Shown: positions 8,743 to 19,796, counted from the first letter of the stretch. The stretch: DNA of 64,000 nt from Rhizobium vallis (GCF_003985155.1 NZ_ML133698.1:145682-209681), one strand, 5' to 3'. Notes: generated from the sequence alone by a model not told the origin. Made by a program: numbers and translations.

Positions 8743-9693
8743 TCAGCCGGCCGCCTTTGCGTCCCGCTGGTCTGCAGTGGTTTGAATATCGCCTTCGGCC
8801 TCCCAGCCCTGGAGCAGCCGATGCAGTTCCTCGCGGTCATGCTCATCGAGGCGCGGCAATCCCGGCACGCGCACGGGGCCGACATCGAGGCCGGAATAGG
8901 TGACGGCCTCCTTGACGACGGTCACGTTCGCGCCGTTGCGGAATTTGGTACGCATCCGCTCGAAGGGTTCGAGCTTGTTGACGATGGCTCTCGCCGCGGC
9001 GAAATCGCCTTTCTCAAGCGCGTCGTGGACGGCAAGCGAGAGTTTTGGCGCGACGTTGACGAGGCCGGATGTGAATCCGCGCGCGCCGGCTGCGGTGAAT
9101 GTCGGCGCCCAGCTTTCCGCCAGGCCGCAGACGAATAGCGCGCCGGCAGGATCGGCCGCGGGGATTGCACGCGACAGCAGCATCAGGTCTGTTGTGGCGA
9201 ACTTGATGCCGGCAATGTTGCCGTGATTGGCCAGCCGAACGATGTCGGCGACGGTGAAACCCTCGGCCCTGACATAGGCAACGAGCGGCAGGGTGGACGC
9301 ATCGGCGAGATTGCAGAAATAGTCGATCTGGGCCGAGGGCGCCGCGAATGGATCGACGGGCTGATGCGACATGACCGCCGATGCGCCGATCGCCGCCGCA
9401 TCCCTGGCCATGCCGATCGCCTCGTGCAGCGACCGGCCGATCGCCGCCGTCACCGGCGCCCGGCCGGCAACACCCGACACCGCCGCCTCGTGGACGATCC
9501 GGATTTCCTGCGGCGTCAGGGCATAGAATTCCCCGGTATTGCCAGCGGCGACGATGTTGTGAATGCCTGCCGCCGCCACCCGGGCATAGACCTTCGCCGT
9601 AATCTGAGGCTCGACTTCGCCTTTTCCGTCATAGGCGGTGACGGGAACGCCCGACACGCCGGTGAGCGCCTTGCGCATGATCGCGATGCTCAT
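8743..9693 (-). CDS. DHDPS/NAL-superfamily lyase, possible keto-deoxy sugar acid dehydratase or aldolase
   Basis: This 316-residue TIM-barrel enzyme belongs to the dihydrodipicolinate synthase/N-acetylneuraminate lyase superfamily. The Schiff-base lysine should be the K of GIKFATTD (about residue 165), and the tyrosine of LPLVAYVRAEG is the expected proton shuttle. The near-N-terminal AAGNTGEFYALTPQE loop is the superfamily substrate loop. Lying between a lactonase and a uronate-pathway transporter, it could be a 5-dehydro-4-deoxyglucarate dehydratase (KdgD) or a 2-keto-3-deoxy sugar acid aldolase. Sequence alone does not decide. GGGGAG lies six bases before the chosen ATG. Confidence 0.85.
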   Translation of the reverse strand: MSIAIMRKALTGVSGVPVTAYDGKGEVEPQITAKVYARVAAAGIHNIVAAGNTGEFYALTPQEIRIVHEAAVSGVAGRAPVTAAIGRSLHEAIGMARDAAAIGASAVMSHQPVDPFAAPSAQIDYFCNLADASTLPLVAYVRAEGFTVADIVRLANHGNIAGIKFATTDLMLLSRAIPAADPAGALFVCGLAESWAPTFTAAGARGFTSGLVNVAPKLSLAVHDALEKGDFAAARAIVNKLEPFERMRTKFRNGANVTVVKEAVTYSGLDVGPVRVPGLPRLDEHDREELHRLLQGWEAEGDIQTTADQRDAKAAG

Positions 9694-9728
9694 TGTTCTC
9701 CCCCGTTCGCTTTTCTTCCAGATGGTCG

Positions 9729-10604
9729 TCAGCCGAAGCGAAAGGGCGCCAGCCCCTCCGCATCGACATCGAAGGCAATGACCGTGCCTGCTTCGAAACG
9801 CCCGGTGCGGTCGGTCGACAGGCTCGTGACGTAGAGGGTGCTGAGGTCAGGCCCTCCGAAACACGGCATGGTCGGTGCCGCGACCGGCAGAATGAAGATC
9901 TCGACGATTTCGCCTTCGCTCGACAGGCGGTTGAGACGGCCGGCGGAGACGCCGGCGCTCCAGTAAAATCCGTCGCGATCGGTCGTCGCTCCGTCGGGGC
10001 GGCCCTGCTCTTCGGTAAAGCTGCGCAGCCGGCGGGCGGCGCCCAGCGCGCCGGTCTCAGGATCGAAATCGAAGGCCTGCAGGAAGCATTGCCGGCTGTC
10101 GGAGTGATACATCCGCCGGCCATCCGGCGACCAGGCAAGGCCATTGGAGCTCGTCAGTCCCGTTGCCACGGTGCGCGTGCTGCCATCGGCGCCCACCCGG
10201 TACAGTGCGGCCTCGTCGGTTTGCGGCTTGGCTTCGCTGATCGAGCCGACCCAGAAGTGTCCGTCGGGCCCGACCTTTCCATCGTTCAGGCGGCCATTGA
10301 TCTCGCGCCCGACCGGATCGGAGAGAAATTCGAGATGGCGGGAGACGGGATCGAAGAGATGGACGCCGGTCTGGAGGCCGACAACGATCCTGTTGTCGCG
10401 GCAAAGGCCGAGGCAGCCGATCGCAGCCGGCATGTCGAAACGGTTGACTCTACCTTCGCACAAAATCCGGACGAGCGCTGGCGCCAGGATATCGACGAGC
10501 CATAGGGCGCCGGTCTCTTCGTCCCAAACGGGCGATTCACCGACCGTCAGCGGCTGCTCCAGCACCGAACGAACCTTCGGCTCAATGATACGCGGCGCCG
10601 TCAC
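9729..10604 (-). CDS. SMP-30/gluconolactonase-family sugar lactonase
   Basis: The 291-residue protein is a six-bladed beta-propeller of the SMP-30/gluconolaconase/LRE-like family. The metal ligands expected in this fold are visible: glutamate in VGESPVWDEE (near residue 18), asparagine in the INGRLNDGKVGPDG stretch, asparagine in SSNGLAWSPDG and aspartate in MYHSDS. It probably opens the sugar-acid lactone made by the adjacent uronate dehydrogenase. I place the start at the GTG overlapping the stop of that gene by four bases (GTGA). A longer upstream frame runs through the neighbouring gene and is an artefact. Confidence 0.9.
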   Translation of the reverse strand: MTAPRIIEPKVRSVLEQPLTVGESPVWDEETGALWLVDILAPALVRILCEGRVNRFDMPAAIGCLGLCRDNRIVVGLQTGVHLFDPVSRHLEFLSDPVGREINGRLNDGKVGPDGHFWVGSISEAKPQTDEAALYRVGADGSTRTVATGLTSSNGLAWSPDGRRMYHSDSRQCFLQAFDFDPETGALGAARRLRSFTEEQGRPDGATTDRDGFYWSAGVSAGRLNRLSSEGEIVEIFILPVAAPTMPCFGGPDLSTLYVTSLSTDRTGRFEAGTVIAFDVDAEGLAPFRFG

Positions 10605-11431
10605 GAGACCGTCTCCAGGCCTTTGACGAGCCCCTCGGCATCGCGCATGCGGATGTCGCCGTCGTGATTGTATTCGCAGAACCCCCCGCCCTGGAACGTC
10701 AGGGCGACCTGGCCCTCGGCAACCTGCTCGATGCGGGCGTGATCGCGCGGGCGGTCTTGCGGGAGGTAGCCGAGCCTCGTCGCCAGATCGTTGTCCCACC
10801 ATTTCTCGTCCGCATCGGAAACGCCGTAGACGACGGTTGCGGCGATCAGCGGATGGGTGAGCCCGATGCGAACCAATTGCGCCAGATCCCGCGCGCTGAT
10901 CCAGATCGCGATCGCCCGCTCGCTGTTGGGATAGGTGCCCGCATTGCCGATGCGGATGGAAAGCGTGCGGATGCCTGACGTGTCGTAATAGAGCCCCGCC
11001 ACCAGTTCGCCCCAGCATTTGGAAAGCCCGTAGGGGCTATCCGGCCGCATCGGATCGAGCGGCGATACGACCTCGCCACGCGGATAGAAGCCGGTCGTGT
11101 GGTTGCTCGAGGCATAGACCATCCGCTCAACCCCGTTGATCCGGGCAGCCTCGTAGAGATTGTATGTCCCAAGCACATTCGCCTGCAATATCGCGTTCAT
11201 GTCGATGCCGCTTGCGATGCCGGCAAGGTGAATGACGCCGTCGATCCCGTTGAGAGCGGCCGTCGCCTCGTCGAGGTTGGCAAGATCGGCCTGGACGAAG
11301 CTTTCGTTTTCAGCCAGTTCGGCGGGTTCGTGAATGTCGATCAGGCGGAGGTGCTCGACATCGGGTCGAAGGAGCGGGCGCAGCAGCGTTCCGACACGTC
11401 CGGCAGCACCCGTCACAGCGATCCGTCTCAT
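10601..11431 (-). CDS. udh: Uronate dehydrogenase-like SDR
   Basis: The 276-residue product is an extended short-chain dehydrogenase with the nucleotide-binding motif TGAAGRVG at its N-terminus and the catalytic YGLSK pair near residue 135. ASSNHTTGFYP and KWWDND match what I recall of Agrobacterium uronate dehydrogenase, which oxidises galacturonate or glucuronate with NAD to the aldaro-lactone. The gene for a lactonase follows with overlapping stop and start, which fits the pathway. The ATG at 11431 has GGGAGG eight bases upstream. Substrate preference between galacturonate and glucuronate cannot be read here. Confidence 0.85.
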   Translation of the reverse strand: MRRIAVTGAAGRVGTLLRPLLRPDVEHLRLIDIHEPAELAENESFVQADLANLDEATAALNGIDGVIHLAGIASGIDMNAILQANVLGTYNLYEAARINGVERMVYASSNHTTGFYPRGEVVSPLDPMRPDSPYGLSKCWGELVAGLYYDTSGIRTLSIRIGNAGTYPNSERAIAIWISARDLAQLVRIGLTHPLIAATVVYGVSDADEKWWDNDLATRLGYLPQDRPRDHARIEQVAEGQVALTFQGGGFCEYNHDGDIRMRDAEGLVKGLETVS

Positions 11432-11452
11432 CGTCCGTCCTCCCATCATCGT

Positions 11453-12166
11453 TCAAACGCCCTGGAACATGCGGGCGCGCGCATTCAGTATGTGTCTCTT
11501 CATCGCATCGTGCGCTTCGGTTTCCCGCCGCGCGAAGATCGCCTCCACGATCACCGCATGCTCGTCCTGCACGCTGCGGATCTGCTCCGGCGTGCGCTTC
11601 AGGCTCAGGCTTCGCGTCACCGAATGGCCGATGGCGAAATGCAGCCTGAACCATTCGCGCACGGTGATGTGAAACTGATTGCCCGTCGCCATCGCAATCG
11701 CGTCATGCAGTGCCTGGTCCTCCTCGGCGCCGAGTTCGCCGTTCTTCAGACATTGCTCGATTGCGAGAAGCGCTGCCGTGATCCGCTCCTTGTCGGCTGG
11801 CTGCCAGTTTCGCGCCGCAAGCTCCGCCGCCTCAGCCTCGAGGCCGGCGCGGAACTCGAAGAACCGCTGCACATCCGCAAGCGAGCCGACCGGAACCATT
11901 TTCAGCATCGACGAATCCGGCCGCTGCCTGACGTAGGAGCCGGACCCCTTGCGCGACACGATGAGGCCGTCGGTTCTCAGCCTCTCCAGAGCCTCGCGCA
12001 CCACGGGCCGCGACGCGCCGAAATCGGCGGCGAGCTTCGTCTCCGACGGCAACCGCTCGTTCACAGGAAACTTGCCGTCCGCGATCATCCCCACGATCTT
12101 CTCGTAGATGATGTCGCTGAAGCGCGTTGCGCCCCTGTTCGAAACGGCATCGACTGCAAACGTCAT
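11453..12166 (-). CDS. GntR/FadR-family (FCD) transcriptional regulator
   Basis: This 237-residue regulator has an N-terminal winged helix (about residues 10-80) with the GntR core RLPSETKLAADFGASRPVVR and the wing GLIVSRKGSGSYV. A C-terminal all-helical FCD domain follows, with likely metal or ligand residues in DQALHDAIA, DEHAVIVEAI and MKRHI. Proteins of this type usually sense a sugar acid and release DNA when it binds. The gene starts the minus-strand enzyme and transport operon and faces the plus-strand transporter, so it probably controls both. The ATG at 12166 has AAGGA six bases upstream; a longer frame starting at 12409 would fill the promoter region. Confidence 0.9.
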   Translation of the reverse strand: MTFAVDAVSNRGATRFSDIIYEKIVGMIADGKFPVNERLPSETKLAADFGASRPVVREALERLRTDGLIVSRKGSGSYVRQRPDSSMLKMVPVGSLADVQRFFEFRAGLEAEAAELAARNWQPADKERITAALLAIEQCLKNGELGAEEDQALHDAIAMATGNQFHITVREWFRLHFAIGHSVTRSLSLKRTPEQIRSVQDEHAVIVEAIFARRETEAHDAMKRHILNARARMFQGV

Positions 12167-12539
12167 TTTCGTCCTTTTCTCTCCCGCCACATGGCCATTC
12201 ACCCCATCGGCTCTTCGCCCGGCGAGCAGAAGCCAGATATGCCGTCTCGACCCTGCGCCAGCATGGCGCGATGCAGTCACCTGCTGTGATGTTGCCTGTG
12301 GACAGCATCTAACAGATTTGCCGCCTTCTTTCCATCGAGACTGTCTTCCCAATGGTTTTAACGCCTCGTTTGATGCTGCATCGCTAGCGAATCTGTAATT
12401 ATCTGTCAACTCTTGTAATCATTTGAGAACGTGTCTATGGTCTCCTCCGCAGTGCCGAGGAGGGCGCGTAGCGGCGGGTCGGGAGCCCGCCGCGCCAGCC
12501 GGCACAAGGCCATAGCGGCATAAAAAGGGGAGGAACTCG
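12167..12539. promoter_or_regulatory. Divergent promoter region of the GntR-controlled locus
   Basis: This 373-base gap separates the GntR gene from the second binding-protein gene. Its plus-strand half is AT-rich (12340-12430). It contains the hexamer TGTAAT twice, at 12394-12399 and 12414-12419, exactly 20 bases apart and hence on one face of the helix. These are possible operator half-sites, but no perfect inverted repeat is visible. AGGGGAGGA at about 12526-12534 is the ribosome site of the downstream gene. Exact promoter positions cannot be assigned with confidence. Confidence 0.5.
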
Positions 12540-14477
12540 ATGTCCAAAGAAATACTGTCTGGCGGCGTTACCCGCCGCGCCGTGCTCGGTGGCATGGCCG
12601 GCGTCGCGGCATTGTCGCTTGCCGGCCGCGCCTTTGCCGCAGGCGGCGAAGCGCCTGATCTGGCGCAGCTCGTCAAGGACGGCAAGCTGCCGCCGCTGGC
12701 CGAGCGCTTGCCGAAAAAGCCGATGGTGGTGACGCCGTTCGAGAAGGTCGGCACCTATGGCGGCACGCTCCGCCGCGGCCTGCGCGGCTCATCCGACCAT
12801 AACGGCATCCTGCGCATGGTCGGCAACCAGAGCCTCGTGCGCTGGAACCTCGATTTTACTGCCGTGCAGCCGAACCTTGCCGAACGTTGGGAGGTCAATG
12901 ACGACGCAACGCAATTCACCTTCCATCTGATCGAAGGCGTGCGCTGGTCCGACGGTCATCCCTTTACATCAGACGACGTCGTTTTCGCGATCGAGGACTG
13001 CGTCAAGAACACCGAGCTTTACAGCTCGACGCCGGCGCAGCTTTCCGTCGCCGGCAAGCCGGTCACGGTCGAAAAGATCGATGATCATACGGTGAAATTC
13101 ACCTTCGCGGCGGCGAACGCCCTTTATCTGGAAAACCTCGCGACGCCGCTCGGCCAGCATCCGACGCTCTTTCCGAAGCATTACTGCAGCCAGTTCCTGC
13201 CGAAATACAATCCAAACGTCGAAGCCGATGCGAAGAAGGCGGGCGTCACCAGCTGGACGGAGCTCTTCCGCAGCCGCTGCGGCGACATCGAAATCCCCTC
13301 GCGCTGGGGCAATGTCGACAAGCCGACGCTCGATCCGTGGGTCGTCAAGGAGCCCTATGCTGGCGGTGCGACGCGCGTCGTCATGACCCGCAACCCCTAT
13401 TTCTGGCAGGTCGATACATCAGGCAATCAGCTTCCCTATATCGATGAGATCAATTTCGGCATCTCGCAGGACGTCGAATCGCTGATGCTGAACGTCATCT
13501 CCGGAAAGATCGATATCCAGGAACGCCACATCAGCGTGCTCGCCAACAAGCCGACGCTCTCCCAGAACATGCAGAAGGGCGATTACCGCCTGCTGACGCT
13601 GGTGCCTTCGGCCTCGCAGCAGTGCCAGATCTACTTCAACATCACCCACAAAGATCCTGCCATGCGCAAGATGTTTGCCGACAAGTCGTTCCGGCAGGCG
13701 CTGTCGATCGGTCTCAATCGCCAGGAACTCATCGACATCGTCTATTTCGGGCAGAGCGAACCCTATCAGGCCGGACCGCGTCCGACCCACCCCTGGTATC
13801 ATGAGAAATATGCGCGCCAGTTCACCGAATTCGATGCCGACAAGGCGGGCGCGATGCTCGATCAAGCCGGCTACAAGAAGGGCGGCGACGGCTTCCGCCT
13901 TCGCCCGGATGGGCAGAAGGTGTTCTTCTCGATCGACGTCATTCCGACGCTCTATCCCGACCTCGTCGATGCGCTCGAACTGGTCAAGACGCATTGGGCC
14001 CAGATCGGCATCGACATGAAGGTCAACACGATCGAGCGGGCGCTCTACTACACCCGCGGCGACGACAATGCCCATGATGCGCAGGTATGGCCGGGGCCGG
14101 GCGGTCTCGATCCGATGCTCGACCCGCGCGATTTCTTCGCCTTCCATCCGCAAGGGTCGCGTTATGCCATTCCGTGGACGCTCTGGTATACGTCCAACGG
14201 CGCGCGCGGCGAGGAGCCGCCGGAAAGCCAGAAGAAGCGCATGAAGCTGTTCGACGAGGCGCGTTCGACGGCCGATCTCGACAAGCGCGGCGCGATCATG
14301 AAGCAGATCTTCGATATCGCGGCGGAGGAATTCGAGACGGTCGGCCTCTGCCTTGCCGTCGGCGGCTTCGGCATCATCCGCAACAATCTGCGCAATGTTC
14401 CCGAGAAAGAGCCGGACAGCTGGTCCTGGCCCAATCCGGGGCCGGCACTGCCGCAGCAATTCACCTTCACGAGCTGA
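12540..14477 (+). CDS. ABC importer substrate-binding protein, large SBP family 5, Tat-type signal
   Basis: The 645-residue protein has a signal peptide beginning MSKEILSGGVTRRAVLGG. The twin arginine plus hydrophobic core indicates export by the Tat pathway in folded form, unlike the Sec-type binding protein at 7111-8697. The body is family-5 binding protein, about 100 residues longer than standard DppA, a size shared by a subgroup found beside sugar-acid genes. It would deliver ligand to the permeases encoded at 14594-16711. A strong hairpin follows its stop codon and may keep this gene more highly expressed than the rest of the operon. Confidence 0.9.
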   Translation: MSKEILSGGVTRRAVLGGMAGVAALSLAGRAFAAGGEAPDLAQLVKDGKLPPLAERLPKKPMVVTPFEKVGTYGGTLRRGLRGSSDHNGILRMVGNQSLVRWNLDFTAVQPNLAERWEVNDDATQFTFHLIEGVRWSDGHPFTSDDVVFAIEDCVKNTELYSSTPAQLSVAGKPVTVEKIDDHTVKFTFAAANALYLENLATPLGQHPTLFPKHYCSQFLPKYNPNVEADAKKAGVTSWTELFRSRCGDIEIPSRWGNVDKPTLDPWVVKEPYAGGATRVVMTRNPYFWQVDTSGNQLPYIDEINFGISQDVESLMLNVISGKIDIQERHISVLANKPTLSQNMQKGDYRLLTLVPSASQQCQIYFNITHKDPAMRKMFADKSFRQALSIGLNRQELIDIVYFGQSEPYQAGPRPTHPWYHEKYARQFTEFDADKAGAMLDQAGYKKGGDGFRLRPDGQKVFFSIDVIPTLYPDLVDALELVKTHWAQIGIDMKVNTIERALYYTRGDDNAHDAQVWPGPGGLDPMLDPRDFFAFHPQGSRYAIPWTLWYTSNGARGEEPPESQKKRMKLFDEARSTADLDKRGAIMKQIFDIAAEEFETVGLCLAVGGFGIIRNNLRNVPEKEPDSWSWPNPGPALPQQFTFTS

Positions 14478-14487
14478 TTTCGATCTC

Positions 14488-14520
14488 AAGCGCCGTACCG
14501 TCAGGCACGGCGCTTTCTTT
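14488..14520 (+). terminator. Intra-operon hairpin with T-rich tail
   Basis: The arms AAGCGCCGT (14488-14496) and ACGGCGCTT (14507-14515) pair perfectly around a 10-base loop and are followed by a T-rich stretch. The structure lies 10 bases after the binding-protein gene and before the permease genes. It could be a partial terminator or an mRNA-stabilising hairpin. Confidence 0.7.
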
Positions 14521-14593
14521 CAGGTTCGCTCTCCTCTTGCGGTCGTGAAAGCTGCAAGGGCCGGAGGGCGGCGTCCAAGCCGGGAGACGCTTC

Positions 14594-15580
14594 ATGTTGG
14601 TGTTCATCGCCAAACGCTTTTTATGGATGATTCCATCGCTTTTTGCCGTCAGCTTCCTGGCTTTCGTGCTGATCCAGCTGCCGCCGGGCGATTATGTCAC
14701 GACCTATATCGCGACGCTTGCGGCATCCAACGAGATCGTCGACCAGAACACGGCCGCGCAGCTGCGCGAGCGCTTCGGCTTGGATGATCCGATGCTCATC
14801 CAATATTTTAAATGGATATGGGGCATCCTTTCGCGCGGCGATTTCGGCATCTCCTTCGAGTGGCAGCAGCCGGTCTCGGATCTGATCTGGGAGCGCATGG
14901 CGCTGACCCTCGTGCTCGCCCTTTCGACATTGATTGCCACCTGGGCGATCGCGCTGCCGATCGGCGTCTTTTCCGCCGTGAAGAAATATTCGATCGGCGA
15001 CTATCTGTTCACGGCTTTCGCCTTCTTCGGCCTGTCGGTTCCGTCATTCCTGCTGGCGCTGGTGCTGATGTACATCGCGGCGGTCGAATTCGGCCAGGAT
15101 GTCGGCGGGCTGTTTTCGCCGGCCTATGAGACCGCGCCCTGGAGCTTTGCCAAGATGCTCGATCTCCTGACGCATCTCTGGCTTCCCGTCATCATCCTCG
15201 CGGTCTCCTCGACGGCGAGCCTCATCCGCGTCATGCGCGCGAACATGCTGGACGAGCTGCCGAAACCTTACGTGGTCACCGCGCGGGCAAAGGGCCTCTC
15301 GGAGTTCCGGCTGCTGATGAAATATCCTCTGATGATCGCGCTAAACCCGTTCATCTCGACCATCGCCTGGCTGCTTCCCAACCTGATTTCCGGCTCGGTC
15401 GTCGTCGCCATCGTCCTCAATCTGCCGACGGCCGCACCCTTGCTGCTGCAGGCGCTGATGGCCCAGGACATGTATCTTGCCGGCGCCTTCGTTCTGCTGA
15501 TCTGCGCGCTGACGCTGATCGGCTCCCTGATCAGCGACATTCTTCTGGCGCTGGTCGATCCGCGCATCCGGCTGGAATAG
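14594..15580 (+). CDS. ABC importer permease (DppB-like)
   Basis: This 328-residue inner-membrane permease starts MLVFIAKRFLWMIPSLF, the usual first helix of DppB-type proteins, followed by a periplasmic stretch with QLPPGDYVTTY. The transport domain carries the EAA loop around PYVVTARAKGLSE (about residues 220-235) and ends in the LVDPRIRLE tail. GGGAGA lies seven bases upstream of the ATG. It pairs with the permease starting ten bases after its stop. This is the second complete importer of the locus, on the opposite strand from the first. Confidence 0.93.
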   Translation: MLVFIAKRFLWMIPSLFAVSFLAFVLIQLPPGDYVTTYIATLAASNEIVDQNTAAQLRERFGLDDPMLIQYFKWIWGILSRGDFGISFEWQQPVSDLIWERMALTLVLALSTLIATWAIALPIGVFSAVKKYSIGDYLFTAFAFFGLSVPSFLLALVLMYIAAVEFGQDVGGLFSPAYETAPWSFAKMLDLLTHLWLPVIILAVSSTASLIRVMRANMLDELPKPYVVTARAKGLSEFRLLMKYPLMIALNPFISTIAWLLPNLISGSVVVAIVLNLPTAAPLLLQALMAQDMYLAGAFVLLICALTLIGSLISDILLALVDPRIRLE

Positions 15581-15589
15581 GAGGCTGAT

Positions 15590-16711
15590 ATGGCTGACAT
15601 CAGCATTACAAATCTGCAGCCGGATCGCGCCGCCGTCGCATCGCAATGGCAGCTCATCTGGTGGGCTTTCCGCCGGCATAAGCTGGCCATGGTGGCGCTC
15701 GTCGTCACGGTGATGATGTATATCGTCGCCTTGCTTCCCGGTTTCTTCGCCATCAACGATCCGAACCTTCAGAATGCGCGGGCGACATTTCACCCGCCGC
15801 AGAGAGTGCATCTGATCGACACTCAGAACGGCTTCTCCTTCGGCCTGCATTATTATCCGATGAAGCTGACCCGCGATCCGGAAACGCTCGCCGCCATCTT
15901 CAAGGAAGACACGACGAAGCGCGTCGATATCCAGCTCTTCGGCCGTGGCTACGAATATTCGGTGCTCGGCCTCTTCAGGTCGAACATTCATCTGATCGCC
16001 TCGCCCGACAAGACGACGCCGCTGCTTCTCTTCGGCGCCGACAGGCTCGGGCGCGACGTGTTCAGCCGAACGGTGCAGGGCTCGCAGGTCTCGCTGTCGA
16101 TCGGCCTCGTCGGCGTCTTCTTCTCGCTGATGCTCGGCATCGTGCTCGGCGGCATATCGGGCTATTACGGCGGCCGCATCGATTTCTTCATGCAGCGGCT
16201 GATCGATTTCGTCCTGTCACTGCCGACAATCCCGATCTGGCTGGCGATGGCAGCGGCTCTGCCGCAGGACTGGCCGGCGACGCTGCAATATATGATGATC
16301 ACGATCATCCTGTCGCTGACCGGCTGGGCGCAGCTCGCCCGCGTGGTGCGCGGCCGCTTCCTGTCCTTGCGCACCGAGGAATTCGTCGCCGCCGCACGGC
16401 TCGACGGCGTTCGCGAAAGACGCATCATCTTCCGCCACATGCTTCCGAGCTTTGCGAGCCACATCATCGCTTCGATCACCCTTGCGGTGCCGGCGATGAT
16501 CCTTGCCGAAACCTCGCTCTCCTTCCTCGGGCTCGGGCTGCAGCCGCCGACCATTTCCTGGGGCGTACTGCTGCGCGAGGCCCAGAACATCCGCTCGATC
16601 GCCACGGCACCCTGGCTCTTCATGCCGGGCTGCGCCGTCGTGGTCGCCGTCATGGCGCTCAACCTTCTCGGCGACGGCCTGCGCGATGCGGCCGACCCCT
16701 ACAACAAATGA
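15590..16711 (+). CDS. ABC importer permease (DppC-like) with enlarged N-terminal domain
   Basis: The 373-residue protein has a first helix near residues 35-55. An unusually long periplasmic segment of about 90 residues follows, containing HPPQRVHLIDTQNG and the LFGADRLGRDVFSR signature of DppC permeases. The transport domain then carries an EAA loop around TEEFVAAARLDGVRE. The long insert makes it some 70 residues longer than the DppC-like partner at 5068-6003, and this probably accompanies the enlarged binding protein. The ATG has AGGAG seven bases upstream. Confidence 0.92.
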   Translation: MADISITNLQPDRAAVASQWQLIWWAFRRHKLAMVALVVTVMMYIVALLPGFFAINDPNLQNARATFHPPQRVHLIDTQNGFSFGLHYYPMKLTRDPETLAAIFKEDTTKRVDIQLFGRGYEYSVLGLFRSNIHLIASPDKTTPLLLFGADRLGRDVFSRTVQGSQVSLSIGLVGVFFSLMLGIVLGGISGYYGGRIDFFMQRLIDFVLSLPTIPIWLAMAAALPQDWPATLQYMMITIILSLTGWAQLARVVRGRFLSLRTEEFVAAARLDGVRERRIIFRHMLPSFASHIIASITLAVPAMILAETSLSFLGLGLQPPTISWGVLLREAQNIRSIATAPWLFMPGCAVVVAVMALNLLGDGLRDAADPYNK

Positions 16712-16718
16712 GGCCGGC

Positions 16719-18440
<1,722 letters not shown>

Positions 18441-18493
18441 AGATCGCCCGGGATCCGAACATTTCTCATTTCAATCGCTAGAAGGACAGAATG

Positions 18494-19681
18494 ATGAAGA
18501 TCGACCGTATGCGGGTTTTCATGACCCGCGACAAGGACCGCCCCCGCGTGATCGTCGCCCTCGACACCGATGACGGCCTGACCGGCTGGGGCGAATGCTA
18601 CAATCACGGCCCCGACAAAGCGCTGCCGCCGCTGCTCGATTATCTCTACGGCTTCATATCAGGCCAGGACCCGACGCGCGTCGAGTATCTCGTCAACCTG
18701 CTGATCCAGCAGAGCCGCTTCCCGCCGGGCGCGCTGGGGCTCGCCGCGATCTCCGCGCTCGACCACTGCCTGTGGGACCTTGCGGCGAAGGCGGCCAACG
18801 TGCCTGTTTACAAGCTGCTCGGCGGCGAGGTGCGCGACCGCATCAAGGTCTATGCCGGGGTCTACACCGCGCCCGATGCACCGGCCGCCCGCGAGGAATT
18901 CGACCGTCTCAAGGAAGAATGGGGCTTCACTGCCTTTAAGCTCAGCCCCTGGCGGATCGACATGCATGCCCATCGCTGGGGCAATGTCGTGAAAGCCTCG
19001 GCGGATTACTTCCGCTCGCTTCGCGAGACGGTTAACGACGAATACGAGATCGCCTTCGATGCCCATGCGAAGATTTTCGAGCCGGTCGCCGCGCGCCAGC
19101 TCGGCAATGCGCTGGCGCCCTACGATCCGCTGTTCTTCGAGGAGCCGCTGCGGCCCGAGAATATCGAGGCCTGGGGCGACCTGAAACAGGGTCTCAACTG
19201 CGTGCTGGCAACCGGTGAGTCGCTCTACAACAGAAACGAGTTCCTGCGGCTGCTGCAGGTCAAGGGCGCTGACCTCATCCAGCCCGACATCTGCGTCGTC
19301 GGCGGCATCAGCGAAATGCGCCGCATTGCAACGCTTGCCGAAGCCTACTTCGTCGGCGTCGCGCCGCACAACCCGATGGGGCCGCTGGCGACCGCGGTCA
19401 ACGTTCACTTCTCGGCCGCGGCGCAGAATTTCCGCATCCTCGAATACCGGCTGCCGAAAGGCCAGGCCTATGTCTATGGCGGCCTCGACATCGAGAAGCG
19501 GCAAGGGGAAACCCGTTACGTCGTCGATCCCTACCTGCCGAAGGACGGTTATCTCGAACTGCGTCCAGACCGGCCCGGCTGGGGCGTCGAAATGGACGAA
19601 AAGGCCATGGAGGAGGAAGGTTACATCCATTGGCAGCGGCGCGTGCCGAAGCGGCCGGACGGCTCCTACGCCTTCGCCTGA
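18494..19681 (+). CDS. Enolase-superfamily (MR/MLE) sugar-acid dehydratase or cycloisomerase
   Basis: This 395-residue enzyme has the alpha/beta capping domain and modified TIM barrel of the mandelate racemase/muconate lactonizing group. Likely magnesium ligands are the D of IAFDAHAKIFEP (near residue 195), the E of FFEEPLRPEN (near 221) and the E of LATGES (near 247). The H of VAPHNPMGPLATA is the probable general acid or base, a pattern reminiscent of galactonate dehydratase. Next to the uronate genes it may act on an aldonate, aldarate or aldaro-lactone. AAGGA lies seven bases before ATG 18494; ATG 18491 is an alternative. It follows the transporter ATPase by about 50 bases, so is probably co-transcribed. 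Confidence 0.85.
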   Translation: MKIDRMRVFMTRDKDRPRVIVALDTDDGLTGWGECYNHGPDKALPPLLDYLYGFISGQDPTRVEYLVNLLIQQSRFPPGALGLAAISALDHCLWDLAAKAANVPVYKLLGGEVRDRIKVYAGVYTAPDAPAAREEFDRLKEEWGFTAFKLSPWRIDMHAHRWGNVVKASADYFRSLRETVNDEYEIAFDAHAKIFEPVAARQLGNALAPYDPLFFEEPLRPENIEAWGDLKQGLNCVLATGESLYNRNEFLRLLQVKGADLIQPDICVVGGISEMRRIATLAEAYFVGVAPHNPMGPLATAVNVHFSAAAQNFRILEYRLPKGQAYVYGGLDIEKRQGETRYVVDPYLPKDGYLELRPDRPGWGVEMDEKAMEEEGYIHWQRRVPKRPDGSYAFA

Positions 19682-19703
19682 GGCATTGCTTGCTCAAGAA
19701 ACA

Positions 19704-19741
19704 GGAGCCGGCCGCTGTCCGCAAGGACACGGGCCGGCTCC
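19704..19741 (+). terminator. Strong hairpin after the enolase-family gene
   Basis: Ten-base perfect arms (19704-19713 and 19732-19741) enclose an inner GTCC-GCAA-GGAC hairpin with a GNRA-type loop, 22 bases after the stop codon. No T-run follows, so termination may be factor-dependent or the structure may protect the mRNA end. Otherwise 19742-20150 shows only the hairpin listed next and no gene. Confidence 0.6.
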
Positions 19742-19796
19742 CGCCGCAAAGACGTGGAGCCGGACAGGTGGGACGCTCGCCTGCCAATTCGTCGGC

